Under the pieces are notes generated by a model that saw only the letters and a program-made list of their open reading frames with translations, ran no database searches and was not told the origin of the DNA. Both the position numbers and the translations under genes were made by a program. A stretch of 64,000 bases of DNA from Anodontia alba (lineage: Eukaryota; Mollusca; Bivalvia; Lucinida; Lucinidae), in contig OZ024827.1 of the NCBI GenBank assembly GCA_964016985.1, positions 78,012,335 through 78,076,334 of the forward strand. The letters run 5' to 3'. Below are positions 18,546 through 29,273 of this stretch, piece by piece (the first letter of the stretch is position 1; every line of letters starts with the position of its first letter).

Positions 18546-18673
18546 AGTTATTATAAATCTGGCGTTGTACTTTGTCATTATTTGTTTTGTCAGTGTTTCG
18601 CGAATGGTATTCTTCGTGATTGTAGCCTTTCTAATTGCCATTTCCTCTATGCAACCTTTGTTCGTCAAACAAG
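18546..18673. repeat. Family L tail fragment
   Basis: TGGCGTTGTACTTTGTCATT...CTTCGTGATTGTAGCCTTTC resembles 13195-13290. Confidence 0.4.
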
Positions 18674-18942
18674 TATGAATGTGATAGTACGCGTAACTTG
18701 ATTCAAATGACCGAAAGACCATGTATAGCCATACATTGTCCGTTTTTGTCATTTGAATCATGGCCAAACATTATCGCTTCGGTCATTTGAATCATGGGCA
18801 GACATTGTCGCTTCGGTCTTTTGAATCATGGCCTTTCATTGTCGTTTCGGTCATTTGAATTATTACTTCGGTCATTTGAATTATTACCATACATTGTCGT
18901 TTCGGTCATTTGAATCCTGTTATGCGTACTATCACATTCATA
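18674..18942. mobile_element. Foldback element with internal tandem repeats
   Basis: Inverted ends TATGAATGTGATAGTACGCG at the left and CGTACTATCACATTCATA at the right, extending inward through AACTTGATTCAAATGACCGA and its mirror TCGGTCATTTGAATCCTGTT. Between them, about five direct copies of a unit of roughly 43 bases (GTCATTTGAATCATGG...CATTGTCG.TTCG) fill the centre. This is typical foldback-type architecture with no coding capacity. Confidence 0.7.
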
Positions 18943-19156
18943 ATACCTCATCATCCACTACGTCCAGGTTTTCTTCTAAATGAAAGTGAGGTTGTCACGG
19001 TGCGCATCTTGTAAATACCATTCTTATCCCTGTTTTTATATTGGAATTGCAATACACATGCATGGTTACTCATGATGTATCCCCAAAGCAAATATTCCTA
19101 TTGCTATTAAGGAAGGTGCCATCATTGAGTCTGAGGCCCACCACGCCGGCTTCAAT
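18943..19156. other. Unassigned, with a fragment of family K
   Basis: Near 19107-19150, GAAGGTGCCATCATTGAGTC then TGAGGCCCACCACGCCGGC resembles the end of the RT-family open frame seen at 26729-26766 and 43908-43950. Confidence 0.4.
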
Positions 19157-19422
19157 CATTACAAAAACACGCCTACTCAAATATATAGAAAATTTCACCT
19201 CCAAAAATTGAAAATATTCAGATAAAAAAAAAAAAAAATAAAAATAAAAAAATATTTTTCATATTTCTGCTCAAAACATAGATTGTGGGTACTCGTTAGA
19301 ACCGCCTAACCTATGTTTTGAGCAGAAATAAGAAAAATAATGTATACTACTGTAAACACCAGTTTTACTATATAAAAGCGGGTTTAAGGGGGTCAGAATT
19401 ATATAGGCATATTTTCGTGATG
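19157..19422. mobile_element. Family A hairpin element, copy 5
   Basis: Ends CATTACAAAAACACGCCTAC and ATAGGCATATTTTCGTGATG. An A-run expands the left arm. The centre is truncated: ACTCGTTAGAACCGCC is followed directly by TAACCTATGTTTTGAGCAGA. Confidence 0.8.
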
Positions 19423-19961
19423 GAAAGAGAGGAGCTGTCATCACAATCAGGAATATATATTTTCTTTTTAAACTGTATATGTATAAAAAGTGTATAAAAA
19501 CGGAAATTACATTGCTGTTCATATGTTTCGTATTCTTCGAGATTAAATAACTAACTATTTATGCCTGCTAGAGAAAGCAATATTTAGCAGATCTTCAAAT
19601 TGCGTGCGTGTACGTTCAGGCGTATTAGACTTATTGCATGACGAAGTTCAGAACTTGGTGAGCATTGACTTGTCAGCGTAAGTAATTATAGAATGAATCA
19701 CTCTTTATTAACTTCTGCTATTTGATGACCGCTCTGCTATACTTTCTCCGACCATTTGCTGTCGGAGAAGGCATTTCATCAATAGTTCTGTTTGTCACAC
19801 ACATACAGTGGACTTTGCTTTAAGAAATCCGTCTGTAGTTGGATTTATATGGAATGGCTACTGTAAAAAATTATTATAGTAGATCACTGAGCTCAGAATC
19901 ATTATTTCAGTATAAGGGTAGAGTACATATCATAATTTATCAGTAGGAAAGACAAATATAA
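19423..19961. other. Unassigned
   Basis: No gene or recognised repeat; one small CTTTCTCCGACCATTTGCTG/TCGGAGAAGG inverted repeat near 19742-19773. Confidence 0.35.
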
Positions 19962-21172
19962 TACGAGGGTCATGCAAAAAGTTCTGTCACTAATAGGCTT
20001 CCGTAGTTTTATCCCTGGTATATTTTAAAATGCTTCACTGCACTTAAATGGTGTGTTGAATAGCTAGCTTGTTACATTGGAACATTGACCAGAAGACTGA
20101 AATTCGTAGCTATATTAAATGCCGCATTAGGCTTAATATAGATTAAAGCAGATATTTATTGAATTGTGTGGTATATATATACAGACCATTTCAATGCACA
20201 CAGTTTTTAGGTGGGTTAAAGATTTTAAAACTGGGAATTTTTCTGTTGAAGAAGATACCCTTCCTGGAAGGCCTAAAACTTCTGTTACCAAGGCTAACAT
20301 CGCCACTGTAAAGATTGTGGTCGAACAGGATGCGCGATTGTCTGTCGAAGATATAGCTAGTTGTACTGACATATCAAAAGGCAGTGTGCAAACAATTCTG
20401 AAAAAGTGTTTTGACCTGAGAAAGGTTTGCGCTAGGCGGGTACCTCATTTGCTCAGTGAGGAGCAAAAGACACCACGCCTTAAATGTGCCCGGGAACTTT
20501 TGAAAACATACAAAGGCTGTAATAGTCGGGTTATTTGTAACTTGCTAACAGGTGATGAAACCTGGGTGCACATGTTTGAGCACAAAGAAGGGCTGATAAT
20601 AAGCAATGGAAGCGAAAAGAACAAAAACGCCAATGTATATCCAAGAGAACCATAAGTTCGAAAAAGATGTTGTACGCAATTTTCTTTAATTCAAGGTGGC
20701 CAGTCGTTCAAGTGCCTTGTCCATCTGGCCATACACTCACTGGCCGATTCTACAAGAATTCTGTATTGAAGAAAGTGAAAGAGTTTTACAATAAGAAACA
20801 ACCAAGCAAAGGATGACCAGGAGTCCACCTTTTACATGACAACACCTCCTCTCATAAGTGTGAGGTTGTTAAGTCTTGTTTGGCTTCTGAAAAGGTGAAA
20901 GTTTTAAACCATCCACCTTATTCACCTGACCTGAGTCCCTGTGACTTCTTTTTATTTCCAAAGCTTAAGAAAATGCTTTCTGTTAATAAGTATACCTCTA
21001 GATGTTCTCTTGGCAGCGCTATTTATCAGTGTCTCCAACAGATACCAAAAGAAGACTATTTATCTGCTTTTCGCAACAGGGTATAAAGGTTAGTTATAAA
21101 AATATGTTTGATAAAACGTAGCATTGAAGTAATCAGAACCCAGTGACAGAACTTTTTTACAGGACCCTCGTA
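19962..21172 (+). mobile_element. Mariner-like transposon (DD34D family 1), copy 1
   Basis: Inverted ends CGAGGGTCATGCAAAAAGTT and ACTTTTTTACAGGACCCTCG lie between TA dinucleotides at 19962-63 and 21171-72. The body is about 1207 bases. Compared with the sister copy at 27960-29273, about 70 bases are missing from the 5' leader and about 46 from the region just after the transposase stop. Both copies share the CACTGGGTTC or complement word just inside the 3' end. Confidence 0.9.
20090..21086 (+). pseudogene. Mariner transposase pseudogene, copy 1
   Basis: The open part from 20164 reads through a helix-turn-helix region (SMHTVFRWVKDFKTGNFSVE), the linker PGRPKTS, a second helix-turn-helix (LSVEDIASCTDISKGSVQTI) and the first catalytic motif LLTGDETWVHMFE (Asp within GDETW). 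A frameshift near 20610-20640 then breaks it. In the next frame come PSGHTLTGRFYKNSVLKKVK, a stop after QPSKG, GVHLLHDNTSSHK (second Asp) and YSPDLSPCDFFLFPKLKK (third Asp). There are exactly 34 residues between second and third Asp, the DD34D spacing of classical mariners. The native start is expected upstream near 20090 (MDQKTEIRSYIKCRIRL-like in the sister copy) but is disrupted. Mariner transposases bind the terminal repeats as dimers and cut and paste at TA; this copy is inactive. Confidence 0.88.
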
Positions 21173-21175
21173 TAG

Positions 21176-21350
21176 TTAATTTCACAATGTATGAAGTGCA
21201 AGTAATATTAGCCTAGTGTAAATTGCATAATGTATGAAGTTCGAGAAGTATTAGAGTAGAGTAAATTTCACAATGTATGAAGTGCAAGAAATTTTAGAGT
21301 AGAGTAAATTACATAATGTATGAAGTGCAAAGGAGTATTAGAGTGGAGTT
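21176..21350. repeat. 43 bp tandem array next to the mariner
   Basis: Four units with AATGTATGAAGTGCAAG at about 21186, 21229, 21272 and 21315, an exact 43-base spacing with point differences between units. The array begins within a few bases of the transposon's right TA. Confidence 0.85.
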
Positions 21351-21382
21351 AAATGTGAAAGGCTCATCAGTGATTCTCAGTG

Positions 21383-21386
<4 letters not shown>

Positions 21387-21423
<37 letters not shown>
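21387..21423. repeat. Poly-T run
   Basis: About 37 T. Confidence 0.9.
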
Positions 21424-21424
<1 letters not shown>

Positions 21425-24077
21425 ATAAATCCGAGAAAGGATCAATAATCTTAAACGACCAAAAAATATTAACTACACTATAGTGAACTACGGTGAGACA
21501 ATTTAAAGCCCTCCAACAGCACGAACACCAGAGTATACAATTTTCAAAATTTGTGCATTTTTCCAACTATGAAAATGGAAATTTCAGTCACCAAACTGTT
21601 ATTTTAACTAATTTTTTTCTAATATTGGCAGTAAAAAAATTGTGTTATGTTATTGTTGTAGATCGACTCGGAAACATACACATCATCTTATCAGAAATAA
21701 AAACAAACATAAAAAAAAACAAAAAAAAAAAAACAAAAAAAAACAAACAAGACAACATCCATCTTATTTAGATTAATCAGATTGATTCTTTGCTGGTGAT
21801 TGAAACACGAAATGTATTATCAAGTATACCGAAAATACAGTACTTAGGGATTTGATTGTCTTTTACAACTCTTTATTACATTCCCAACAAGTGTTATTCT
21901 TGTTATCACTGTCCAATTATTAGGCCTCAGAGTGCTTGTTAGCCTATACATGCCGAGGTGATTGTCAGCCGCCTCACAGCAAGTTAAGGAAAGACGTATA
22001 CATGTACCTTCTCCGAACTGCGATGGAAAGGACCAGCTTCTCATATCTATTAATATATTTACACTACTCGTTAGATATCTTATTGAACATTATTCTTTCA
22101 AGCGCGTAAAGCCCTGAAGAGACTAGGAGACGTGAATACCCTGCTGGACACTTTTTCACATATGGTTGAATTACCATTTTCGCAAGACCATACTAATTTC
22201 TGGTAATGAATTATAGCTGTCAAGTTTCTCAGCTAAATTGACATTATTTGCATTGTCAGTACTAAAGAAGGGTCTTGTTCGGTCAATGTTTTTATCACCT
22301 TCGTGAACTATTTTAGTGCTAATGTCCAAGTACTTTTATTATCTGATTCAGAGACAAAATTTATCAAGTGCGTCTACTGTGTGTAAACATCGTAGCATAC
22401 GTTCATTAGTTTTGAAATGGGGCCATCATTTCCCACAAGATTGTTTGTGTCCCTAGTTAAGGGTTAAATCCGTCTGCGCAGCCATTCATTCTAAGCAGAA
22501 ACTCTTGCCGTCCGTCTCAAGAAAGCTCAGATATTTGGCTGCCCACAGAGTGCAACTACTGATCGGACTGCTCATTTTCGAAGGCTGATATGAGTCACTG
22601 TTTGCCGGAAAATGCGATCCCGTAGAAAATGCTCATTTATGAATTCCCACCATCCTTAGGGAAGAGTCTATAGTTTTGCACTCCGGGAGTCCTTCCATCC
22701 GAGATAATGTTAGGAGTATTTTCCATCCGAGATAATATTCGGGGTATTTTCCATACTGCTTGGCCTATGCGTACCAAATTTTGTGTATTGATCGTCTATT
22801 AAAGACTGTGTTTCGCGTATCAAAAGATCACACCGATTTAAATCCTGGTGTCTGACCTAGGCTTATGTATCACCACAAACTACTTTATTGTCATATGAAG
22901 AGCCTTAAAGAAACCAAGACTCCGATTTTCGGTACTAATATGTGTTTTTTTAATCCAAGGACAAACTTTATAAACTGTATGTGACGTCACTGCAGCTGGT
23001 GATAAGTGCCGTGTGGAGGCCATGGAATGTTTCCCCGTACTTCATCATCAGTGTATATTTTTATTTCCTTTGGGATCATTGAACCCATTCTGGTATCTTA
23101 AGAAAATCGAGCCCCTCTTCAGACGGTGCTTTCTGAGGTCAGGGCAGCGGACTTCATGTCTTATTTTCTTTAACAGATGCAGCCATACAATAACTAAAGT
23201 AGAGAAGATATGCATCGGACATATTTGTATATACAGGACTAAAGCGCTGCTTAAATACAGAATTTTGCAATAAGTCAGTTAGATAATGCAAAAGGTCATG
23301 AATACTCGGATCGTTTGATACCGTGAGGTATTATGATCTTATTTTCAGGTTCACATCTCGGGTAATGTCTTGTTACAATGATCTAAGTTGGCTCTTCGTA
23401 TAATAAAACATGGCATCAATTTTTACCTTTGCTCTAACTAATACATAGAACAGCTCTAAATTATATGTACATGTACGTCCAAAAAGAACTGCTAAGAAAC
23501 AATTCTCCGAACCACTGGCGGCAATATGGTGTGCTCTACGCACGCACATAAACTCATCGTGTTGAAATGATAGGTGTAACCAAAATGTGGTATTTACATA
23601 AACGCTTTGAGTTTCGGTGCTTATACATAAATACAAGCGCTTACGTGATTTTCACAGCTGTCTAAAGGCAAGGCTATTGACACGGCGGCCGGACCAAGAA
23701 AAAGAAGGTGTTCGCTCGGCAGCTGGACGGCTATAAAATGTTACAAAATATTATTACATGTATTTTGACCAAGTTAAAGCACATGTTGATCAGTAATAAA
23801 AGGAAATTTGTGATTAAATTTGGCTACCCTACATATGAAACAAGTCATGATAATTTGTACGCGCAGATATAGCTAGCACCTATTAAATTCAAGTTATTTT
23901 TTTTTCTATTTTTGAAAGTAGCAGTTAAGTCTAAGTTTCCTGGTGACAGTATACAATTTGGGTATAAATACCTATACATATATTATCAGGTTGTATGTAT
24001 TTACAATGATGTCAGAAACTGCCTTTGAAAAGTAAACTAAACGTAATGAGAAGAACATCACCAAAAAAAACTCGTTT
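21424..24077. other. Long unassigned stretch
   Basis: Contains an A-rich tract at 21708-21755, a worn family D-like piece at about 22455-22640 (GTCTGCGCAGCCATTC...CTGATCGGACTGCTC...GAAGGCTGATATGAGTCAC), a short direct repeat TTCCATCCGAGATAAT at 22695 and 22724, and no open frame with known motifs. It could hold exons too short or too unfamiliar to see. Confidence 0.35.
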
Positions 24078-24354
24078 CATCACGAAAACATGCCTATATA
24101 ATTTTGACCCCCTTAAACCCCACTTTTCTATAGTAAAACTGGGGTTTACAGGGTATACATTAGTTTTCTTATTTCTGCTCAAAACATAGATTGTGGGTAC
24201 TCGTTAGAACCGCCTCATTGAGGCGGTTCTAACGAGTACCCACTATCTATGTTTTGAGCAGAAATATGAAAAATATCAGAATTTTTCATCTGAAAATTTT
24301 CATTTTTTGGTGGTAAAATTTTCAGTATATTTGAATAGGCATGTTTTCGTAATG
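24078..24354. mobile_element. Family A hairpin element, copy 6
   Basis: Full length, ends CATCACGAAAACATGCCTAT and ATAGGCATGTTTTCGTAATG. It is one of the best preserved copies, with a central stem of nearly perfect pairing meeting at CCTCATTGAGG. Confidence 0.88.
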
Positions 24355-24483
24355 TATTTGAATGTGAGATCACGAAGCCCGAAAATAATCAAATGAGAAA
24401 AACAACGGGCCTTAACTGATCTTTCCAGTCGTTCATGTCTTTTTTTTTTTTTTTTTTTTTTTTTTTTATCTATTTGAATTTGA
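24355..24483. other. Spacer with poly-T run
   Basis: T-run at 24440-24467. Confidence 0.7.
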
Positions 24484-24702
24484 GCATGGGCACAGCATTT
24501 ACTACAAAATCGCATGTGGGATCAGCAAAGACTCAAATCAACCTGCATATCATAGCAGTCTGATCTGAATCTTCACTGGGCATTTTGTGGGTAGCTAAGG
24601 AAGCAAAGTATCTTCATGCGGCCAGCGAAGGCTCTGATCAGACTGTGCGGATGCGCCGGCTGATCTGACTATTCGCTGGGCGCAGAGGTAAAATTGTAGG
24701 AA
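24484..24702. mobile_element. Family D element, sub-type with GGGCACAGCATTT ends
   Basis: GGGCACAGCATTTACTACAA at the left mirrors TTGTAGGAAATGCCCTGA at the right. Inside are the two inverted GCAAAGACTC.../GCGAAGGCTC blocks and the GCATTTTGTGGGTAGC middle. Confidence 0.7.
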
Positions 24703-25004
24703 ATGCCCTGAATCATTAATACTTCTTGTTCAATGTCTTTAGATGATACTTGTCTTTAAGCAAACATATATCTATGAGCGACAGTTGTGATATATCATTT
24801 CTAGCTACACAGTAAATAGGTCTAGTTAGGAGTATGTTCAGGAATTATTTAAGTTTTACAATACACTCGGGAAAACATTTGGTGATACGATATTTCTAAA
24901 GTAACATGCAAACCATAAATTAGCTCTGGCTTCTTAAAATATATTTAGACATCAAATAAGCTACTTAAGCCCGATGTGCCCGTTCTTTGTGGTTGAATAT
25001 ACCG
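24703..25004. other. Unassigned spacer
   Basis: Nothing recognised. Confidence 0.3.
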
Positions 25005-25200
25005 CTAATGGAGTGCTATGGCACAGTGGTAACATGTCGTTCTTGTGATCAGGAGATACCAAACTAGAATCCCCAACTGCAATAGTGGCGAGTTCTGAGC
25101 AAGTGAATTTATCCAAATTGCATACTTGTAACTATATGTATATGTATTAGGTGAGTCCCAGGCAGTCTGCAGAGCTAATGTCGATTGTTTCAAAAAGCGA
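25005..25200 (+). mobile_element. tRNA-derived SINE with poly-A tail
   Basis: The head GGAGTGCTATGGCACAGTGG contains a good RNA polymerase III A-box (TGGCACAGTGG). About 40 bases later AAACTAGAATCCCC is a degenerate B-box. A tail (AAGTGAATTTATCC...CATACTTGTAACTATATG...TGTATTAGGTGAG) follows, and a long A-run begins at 25229. The right part is repeated at 25759, but the tRNA-like head is not, because a tandem duplication starts inside the SINE. Confidence 0.6.
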
Positions 25201-25225
25201 ATACAGATTTAACTTGAATAGCTTA

Positions 25226-25259
<34 letters not shown>

Positions 25260-26457
25260 GTGTTCTTTATAAAACAAAGTCGATTGGCTTATAGCAAAAT
25301 TCGTAGTCATTTAACTCTTTCAGCGCCAAATTTCAGACGACATTTGTCGTCTGTTTTATTTTCATTTTAACAAACTGCCGCTTGGAAAGACTATTATATG
25401 TAAAGTTGAAAGACTGAATATGAAAGAGCGTAGATCCAGATGAGACGGCTCATTGAGGAACTAAGAGGCACCAAGACGAAGAGGAGAGAGAGAGACAAAC
25501 CAATACGGGCAAAACAAACAAACGCACGAAAAGCACACAGACCAGCTCTCCCTTCCCGAAGCGTGGTAATTGAAATGCTAAAAGGACTGAAAAATATAAG
25601 GACAAAACGCAAGGCAACACAATAACAATCGCCTCGTAGAATAAACCGCAAAGTTACACAAAATAAAAGCAACACCAGGACCACCGCCTTAGAACGGTCA
25701 GCAGTATAGTATAAACCACCGGGGCGGGGGTGGGGGTGGGGGTTAAAGCACTTTTACAGTTCTGAGCAAGTGAATTTATCCAAACTGCATACTTGTAACT
25801 ATATGTATATGTATTAGGTGAGTCAGGGAGTCTGCAGAGCTAATGTCGATTGTTTCAAAAAGCGAATACAGATTTAACTTGAATTGCTTACAAAAAAAAA
25901 AAAACAAAACAAAAAAAACAACAACAAAAAAACAAAAAAAAACAAAAAACAACAAACGTGTTCTTTATAAAACAAAGTCGATTGGCTTATAGCAAAATTC
26001 GTAGTCATTTAACTCTTTCAGCGCCAAATTTCAGACGACATTTGTCGTCTGTTTTATTTTCATTTTAACAAACTGCCGCTTGGAAAGACTATTATATGTA
26101 AAGTTGAAAGACTGAATATGAAAGAGCGTAGATCCAGATGAGACGGCTCATTGAGGAACCAAGAGGCACCAAGACGAAGAGGAGAGAGAGAGAGAGACAA
26201 ACCAATACGGGCAAAATAAACAAACGCACGAAAAGCACACAGACCAGCTCTCCCTTCCCGAAGCGTGGTAATTGCAATGCTAAAAGGACTGAAAAATATA
26301 AGGACAAAACTCAAGGCAACACAATAACAATCGCTTCGTAGAATAAACCGCAAAGTTACACAAAATAAAAGCAACACCGGGACCACCGCCTTAGAACGGT
26401 CAGCAGTATAAACCACCGGGGCGGGGGTAGGGTGGGGGGTTAAAGCACTTTTACAGT
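25092..26457. repeat. Tandem duplication of about 0.67-0.70 kb
   Basis: Unit 1 is 25092-25758 and unit 2 is 25759-26457. They are nearly identical (for example GTGTTCTTTATAAAACAAAG, AAACTGCCGCTTGGAAAGAC, CACCAAGACGAAGAGGAGAG) and differ mainly in the A-rich tract: pure A at 25229-25258, but AAAC-interrupted at 25892-25957. Both outer breakpoints carry AGTTC (GCGAGTTCTGAG at the left, ACAGTTCACTAA at the right), so a five-base microhomology may have mediated it. Contents per unit: SINE tail, repeat P (25313-25445 in unit 1) and part of the family K tail. Confidence 0.88.
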
Positions 26458-26766
26458 TCACTAACCTCACCCTTGGTCCCGCTGCTGCTCTTAATACAGA
26501 AATACATCAACATTCGGCTCCCTTCTCAGTCGATGCATCATAGCGAAAAAATAAAAATAAAATAAATCACTATGGTAAACAAAGACGAGAACTCATGACT
26601 AATTCTATACCACTGCGAGCCGGGGTTAAAGAAAACCATTAGTTGAACCATGGTGGGCCAAGTCAAAGACATATCATCAAGCCCCCAACCCAGTGGTTAA
26701 GCCCCCAACCCACTGGTTAATGCTTTACGAAGAAGCCGTCAGTGAGTCTGAGGCCCGAACCGACTT
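26140..26766 (-). mobile_element. 3' end of the RT family, minus strand (family K)
   Basis: On the minus strand, from 26766 downward: a short coding end (GTTCGGGCCTCAGACTCACT giving VRASDSLTASS-stop), then GGTTGGGGGCTTGATGATAT, GATTTATTTTATTTTTATTT, GGGACCAAGGGTGAGGTTAG, GACCGTTCTAAGGCGGTGGT and a T-rich stretch. This matches 43321-43960 in order. A 20-base word (GCCCCCAACCCAGTGGTTAA type) is tandemly duplicated at 26680-26719. The copy is 5'-truncated just before the stop codon, and its far 3' end is fused to repeat P. Confidence 0.65.
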
Positions 26767-27584
26767 ATTTTCTCCGACAAAAAGAAGAAGAAAAAAAAAA
26801 TAGAAACAATAAAGTGCCGCCTGCTGAAGTCCTGATTAGCGCTTTAACTCTTTCACTGTCACATGCGATAACAAGAAAACATTCATACAAAGCATCAATA
26901 CGCCGGGAAACTAATCTGCCATGCATTACTTAGCTCCCTATAGATCGCAGTATAATGAAAAAAATGTTATAATTTATGAAAGGTTGTAATTATATAAATT
27001 ATCGCAATACTCAACGATAAAAACATTATAGACGTTATCAGAGCTATGTAAAAAAAAATCAACTATGATCGTCTGTTTTCTAGCCCGCATACATAATTAC
27101 ATGTCGCCATCCATAGCCTAGGCCGAACATACTATATCTGAAATCATCTATGTAGCAGTGTTTCGTTCTTTTCTCCACTCATAACGTTTTCTTTCGGCCC
27201 AAATATTTCCATGCTTGAGTATCAAATTAAACTGTATTATTAAACCAGCTTATAATCCGTTCGATTTGAGAATGCATATTTCAAATCGTAAACAAAGAAA
27301 ATATCTTTTGTTTCTTCTTCGTAGTACGACGAAAACAACGAAATGAAAATATTCAAACGTGTACGAATATTGACAGTAACAAGCTCATTTCAGGTCGAAT
27401 GGTCAAATTTGGGATCCTACGGGTAAACTGCTCATTTCTCTTTTAAATGAACAAAACCCACATTGCTACATTCATTCTACACAGTACTTCCTATTTTTTT
27501 TATTTCCCTATGTTACCAATAATACAGTTGTCTGCTGCAAAAGTGAGACTTTGAATAATAATAAAAAAAAATGTGTATGTGTGT
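26767..27584. other. Unassigned AT-rich sequence
   Basis: No gene or repeat recognised. Confidence 0.3.
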
Positions 27585-27636
27585 GTGTGTGTGGGGGGGG
27601 GCGGGGGGGGCGGGGGGGGGGGCGAAGGGGGTGGGC
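27585..27636. repeat. G-rich tract after (GT)n
   Basis: GTGTGTGTGTGTGGGGGGGG then GCGGGGGGGCGGGGGGGGGG and AAGGGGG. Quadruplex-capable on the plus strand. Confidence 0.85.
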
Positions 27637-27791
27637 AGGTGATTAGTTATATATAACCCCATAAAACTGGAAGAAAACCGATTCTCCAAATGTGTACACA
27701 TTTTACAAAACAACCTCAAATAGATACGCCGGGCTCTAGCCCCGCGTAAATAATAAGTTTTTGCAAATAGCGTGGATCCAGATGAGACGGC

Positions 27792-27793
<2 letters not shown>
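27637..27793. other. Spacer with a short repeat P fragment
   Basis: GCGTGGATCCAGATGAGACG at 27770-27789 is the same word found in repeat P. Confidence 0.4.

Positions 27794-27853
<60 letters not shown>
27794..27853. repeat. (GT)n microsatellite
   Basis: About 29 uninterrupted GT units. On the minus strand it gives a spurious threonine-histidine frame. Confidence 0.95.
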
Positions 27854-27854
<1 letters not shown>

Positions 27855-27959
27855 TGATTTTGGCCTTTCCTGAGTACGTTTATATTTTTGTAAAGAGTTA
27901 ACGTCCAAATGTAATGAATAGATAAACCTCACCATGGAAAAAGAGCCATGATTATAACA

Positions 27960-29273
27960 TACGAGGGTCCTGCAAAAAGTTTTGTCACTGGGTTCGGATT
28001 ACTTCAGTGCTTCGTTTTATCAAACATATTTTTATTAGAAATCTTCAAAGTATTCACCCTTTACTGAAACACATTTTTGTAACTTTTTTACCCATTCGCG
28101 AAAAGCAGATAAATAGTCTTCTTTTGGTATCTGTTGGAGACACTGATAAATAGCGCTGCCAAGAGAACTTCTAGACGTATACTTATTTCCAGAAACCATT
28201 TTCTTAAGCCTTGGAAATAAAAAGAAGTCACAGGGATTCAGGTCAGGTGAATAAGGTGGCTGGTTTAAAACTTTCACCTTTTCAGAAGCCAACTATGAGA
28301 GGAGGCGTTGTCATGCAAAAGGTGGACTCCTGACTATCCTTTGCTTGGTCGTTTCTTATTGTAAAACTCTTTCACTTTCTTGAGTACAGAATTTTTATAG
28401 AATCGGCCAGTGAATGTATGACCAGATGGACAAAACACTTGAACGACTGGCCCACTTAAATTAAAGAAAATTGCTTGCAACATTTTTTTCGAACTTATGG
28501 TTCTCTCGGCAATACATGGGCGTTTTTTTTTATCTTTTCGCTTCCATTGCTTATTATAAGCCCTTCTTTGTGGCTCAAACATGTGCACCCAGGTTTCATC
28601 ACCTGTAAGCAAGTTACAAATAACCCGACTATTACAGCCTTTGTATGTTTTCAAATGTTCCCGGGCACATTTAAGGCGTTGTGTCTTTTGCTCCTCGGTG
28701 AGCAAATGAGGTACCTAGCGCAAACCTTTCTCAGGTCCAAACGCTTTTTCAGAATTGTTTGCATACTGCCTTCTGATATGCCAGTACAACTAGCTATATC
28801 TTTGACAGACAATCCTGTTCGACCACAATCTTTACAGCAGCGATGTTAGCCTTGGTAACAGAAGTTTTAGGCCTTCCAGGACGGGTATCATCTTCAACAG
28901 AAAATTTTCCCGCTTTAAAGCTTTAACCCACCTAAAATCTGTGCGCATTGAAATGGTCTGAGGTCCATATATACCACACAATTCATTAAATATCTGCTTT
29001 AAATCCATATTTAGCCTAATGCGGCATTTAATATAGCTACGAATTTCAGTCTTCTGGTCCATGTTCCAATGTAACAAGTAAATTGGTCAGTGTATATGAC
29101 TGCATCTATTTCAGTTTGCAATAACTCGGTCAGTTGGAAAGCAATTTGCACGAAATAAACGGGTATCGTTTGCTATTTAACACACTATTCACGTGCAGTG
29201 AAGCATTTTAAAATATACCTGGGATAAAACGAAAGAAGCCTATTAGTGACAGAACATTTTGCACAACCTCGTA
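27960..29273 (-). mobile_element. Mariner-like transposon (DD34D family 1), copy 2
   Basis: Ends CGAGGGTCCTGCAAAAAGTT and the mirror TTTTGCACAACCTCG lie between TA at 27960-61 and TA at 29272-73. The body is about 1310 bases, the normal mariner length. It is the fuller sister of the 19962-21172 copy, inserted in the opposite orientation about 7 kb away. Confidence 0.9.
28035..29060 (-). pseudogene. Mariner transposase pseudogene, copy 2
   Basis: The minus strand starts MDQKTEIRSYIKCRIRLNMD (Met near 29058-29060), continues LKQIFNELCGIYGPQTISMR and FRWVKALKRENF, then shifts frame within the linker near 28900. From about 28705 it reads LTEEQKTQRLKCAREHLKTY, LLTGDETWVHMFEPQRRAYN (first Asp), FCPSGHTFTGRFYKNSVLKK and KKRPSKG-stop. 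HDNASSH (second Asp) follows, but about 22 bases are missing immediately after it relative to copy 1, shifting the frame. ASEKVKVLNQPPYSPDLNPC and DFFLFPRLKK (third Asp) and the C-terminus QIPKEDYLSAFREWVKKLQK complete it (down to 28035). It is inactive. The stop after PSKG is at the same codon as in copy 1 but is a different triplet (TAG versus TGA). Confidence 0.88.

Noticed and set aside
18345..18767. 140-residue minus-strand frame
   Set aside because: It spans the end of family A copy 4, a hairpin element and part of a foldback element; a chance frame over non-coding repeats.
18748..18920. CRISPR-like short direct repeats
   Set aside because: The ~43-base units are contiguous with no spacers and lie inside inverted ends; foldback architecture instead.
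25005..25105. Functional tRNA gene
   Set aside because: A-box is good but the B-box is degenerate, no anticodon arm can be drawn convincingly, and the sequence continues into a SINE-type tail.
25394..26470. Hydrophobic minus frames and basic plus frames (for example 26060-26470, 136 residues)
   Set aside because: All within the tandemly duplicated repeat P and retroelement tail; opposite-strand shadows of each other.
27513..27935. 140-residue minus frame with a long Thr-His repeat
   Set aside because: Generated by the (GT)n microsatellite and the G-rich tract.
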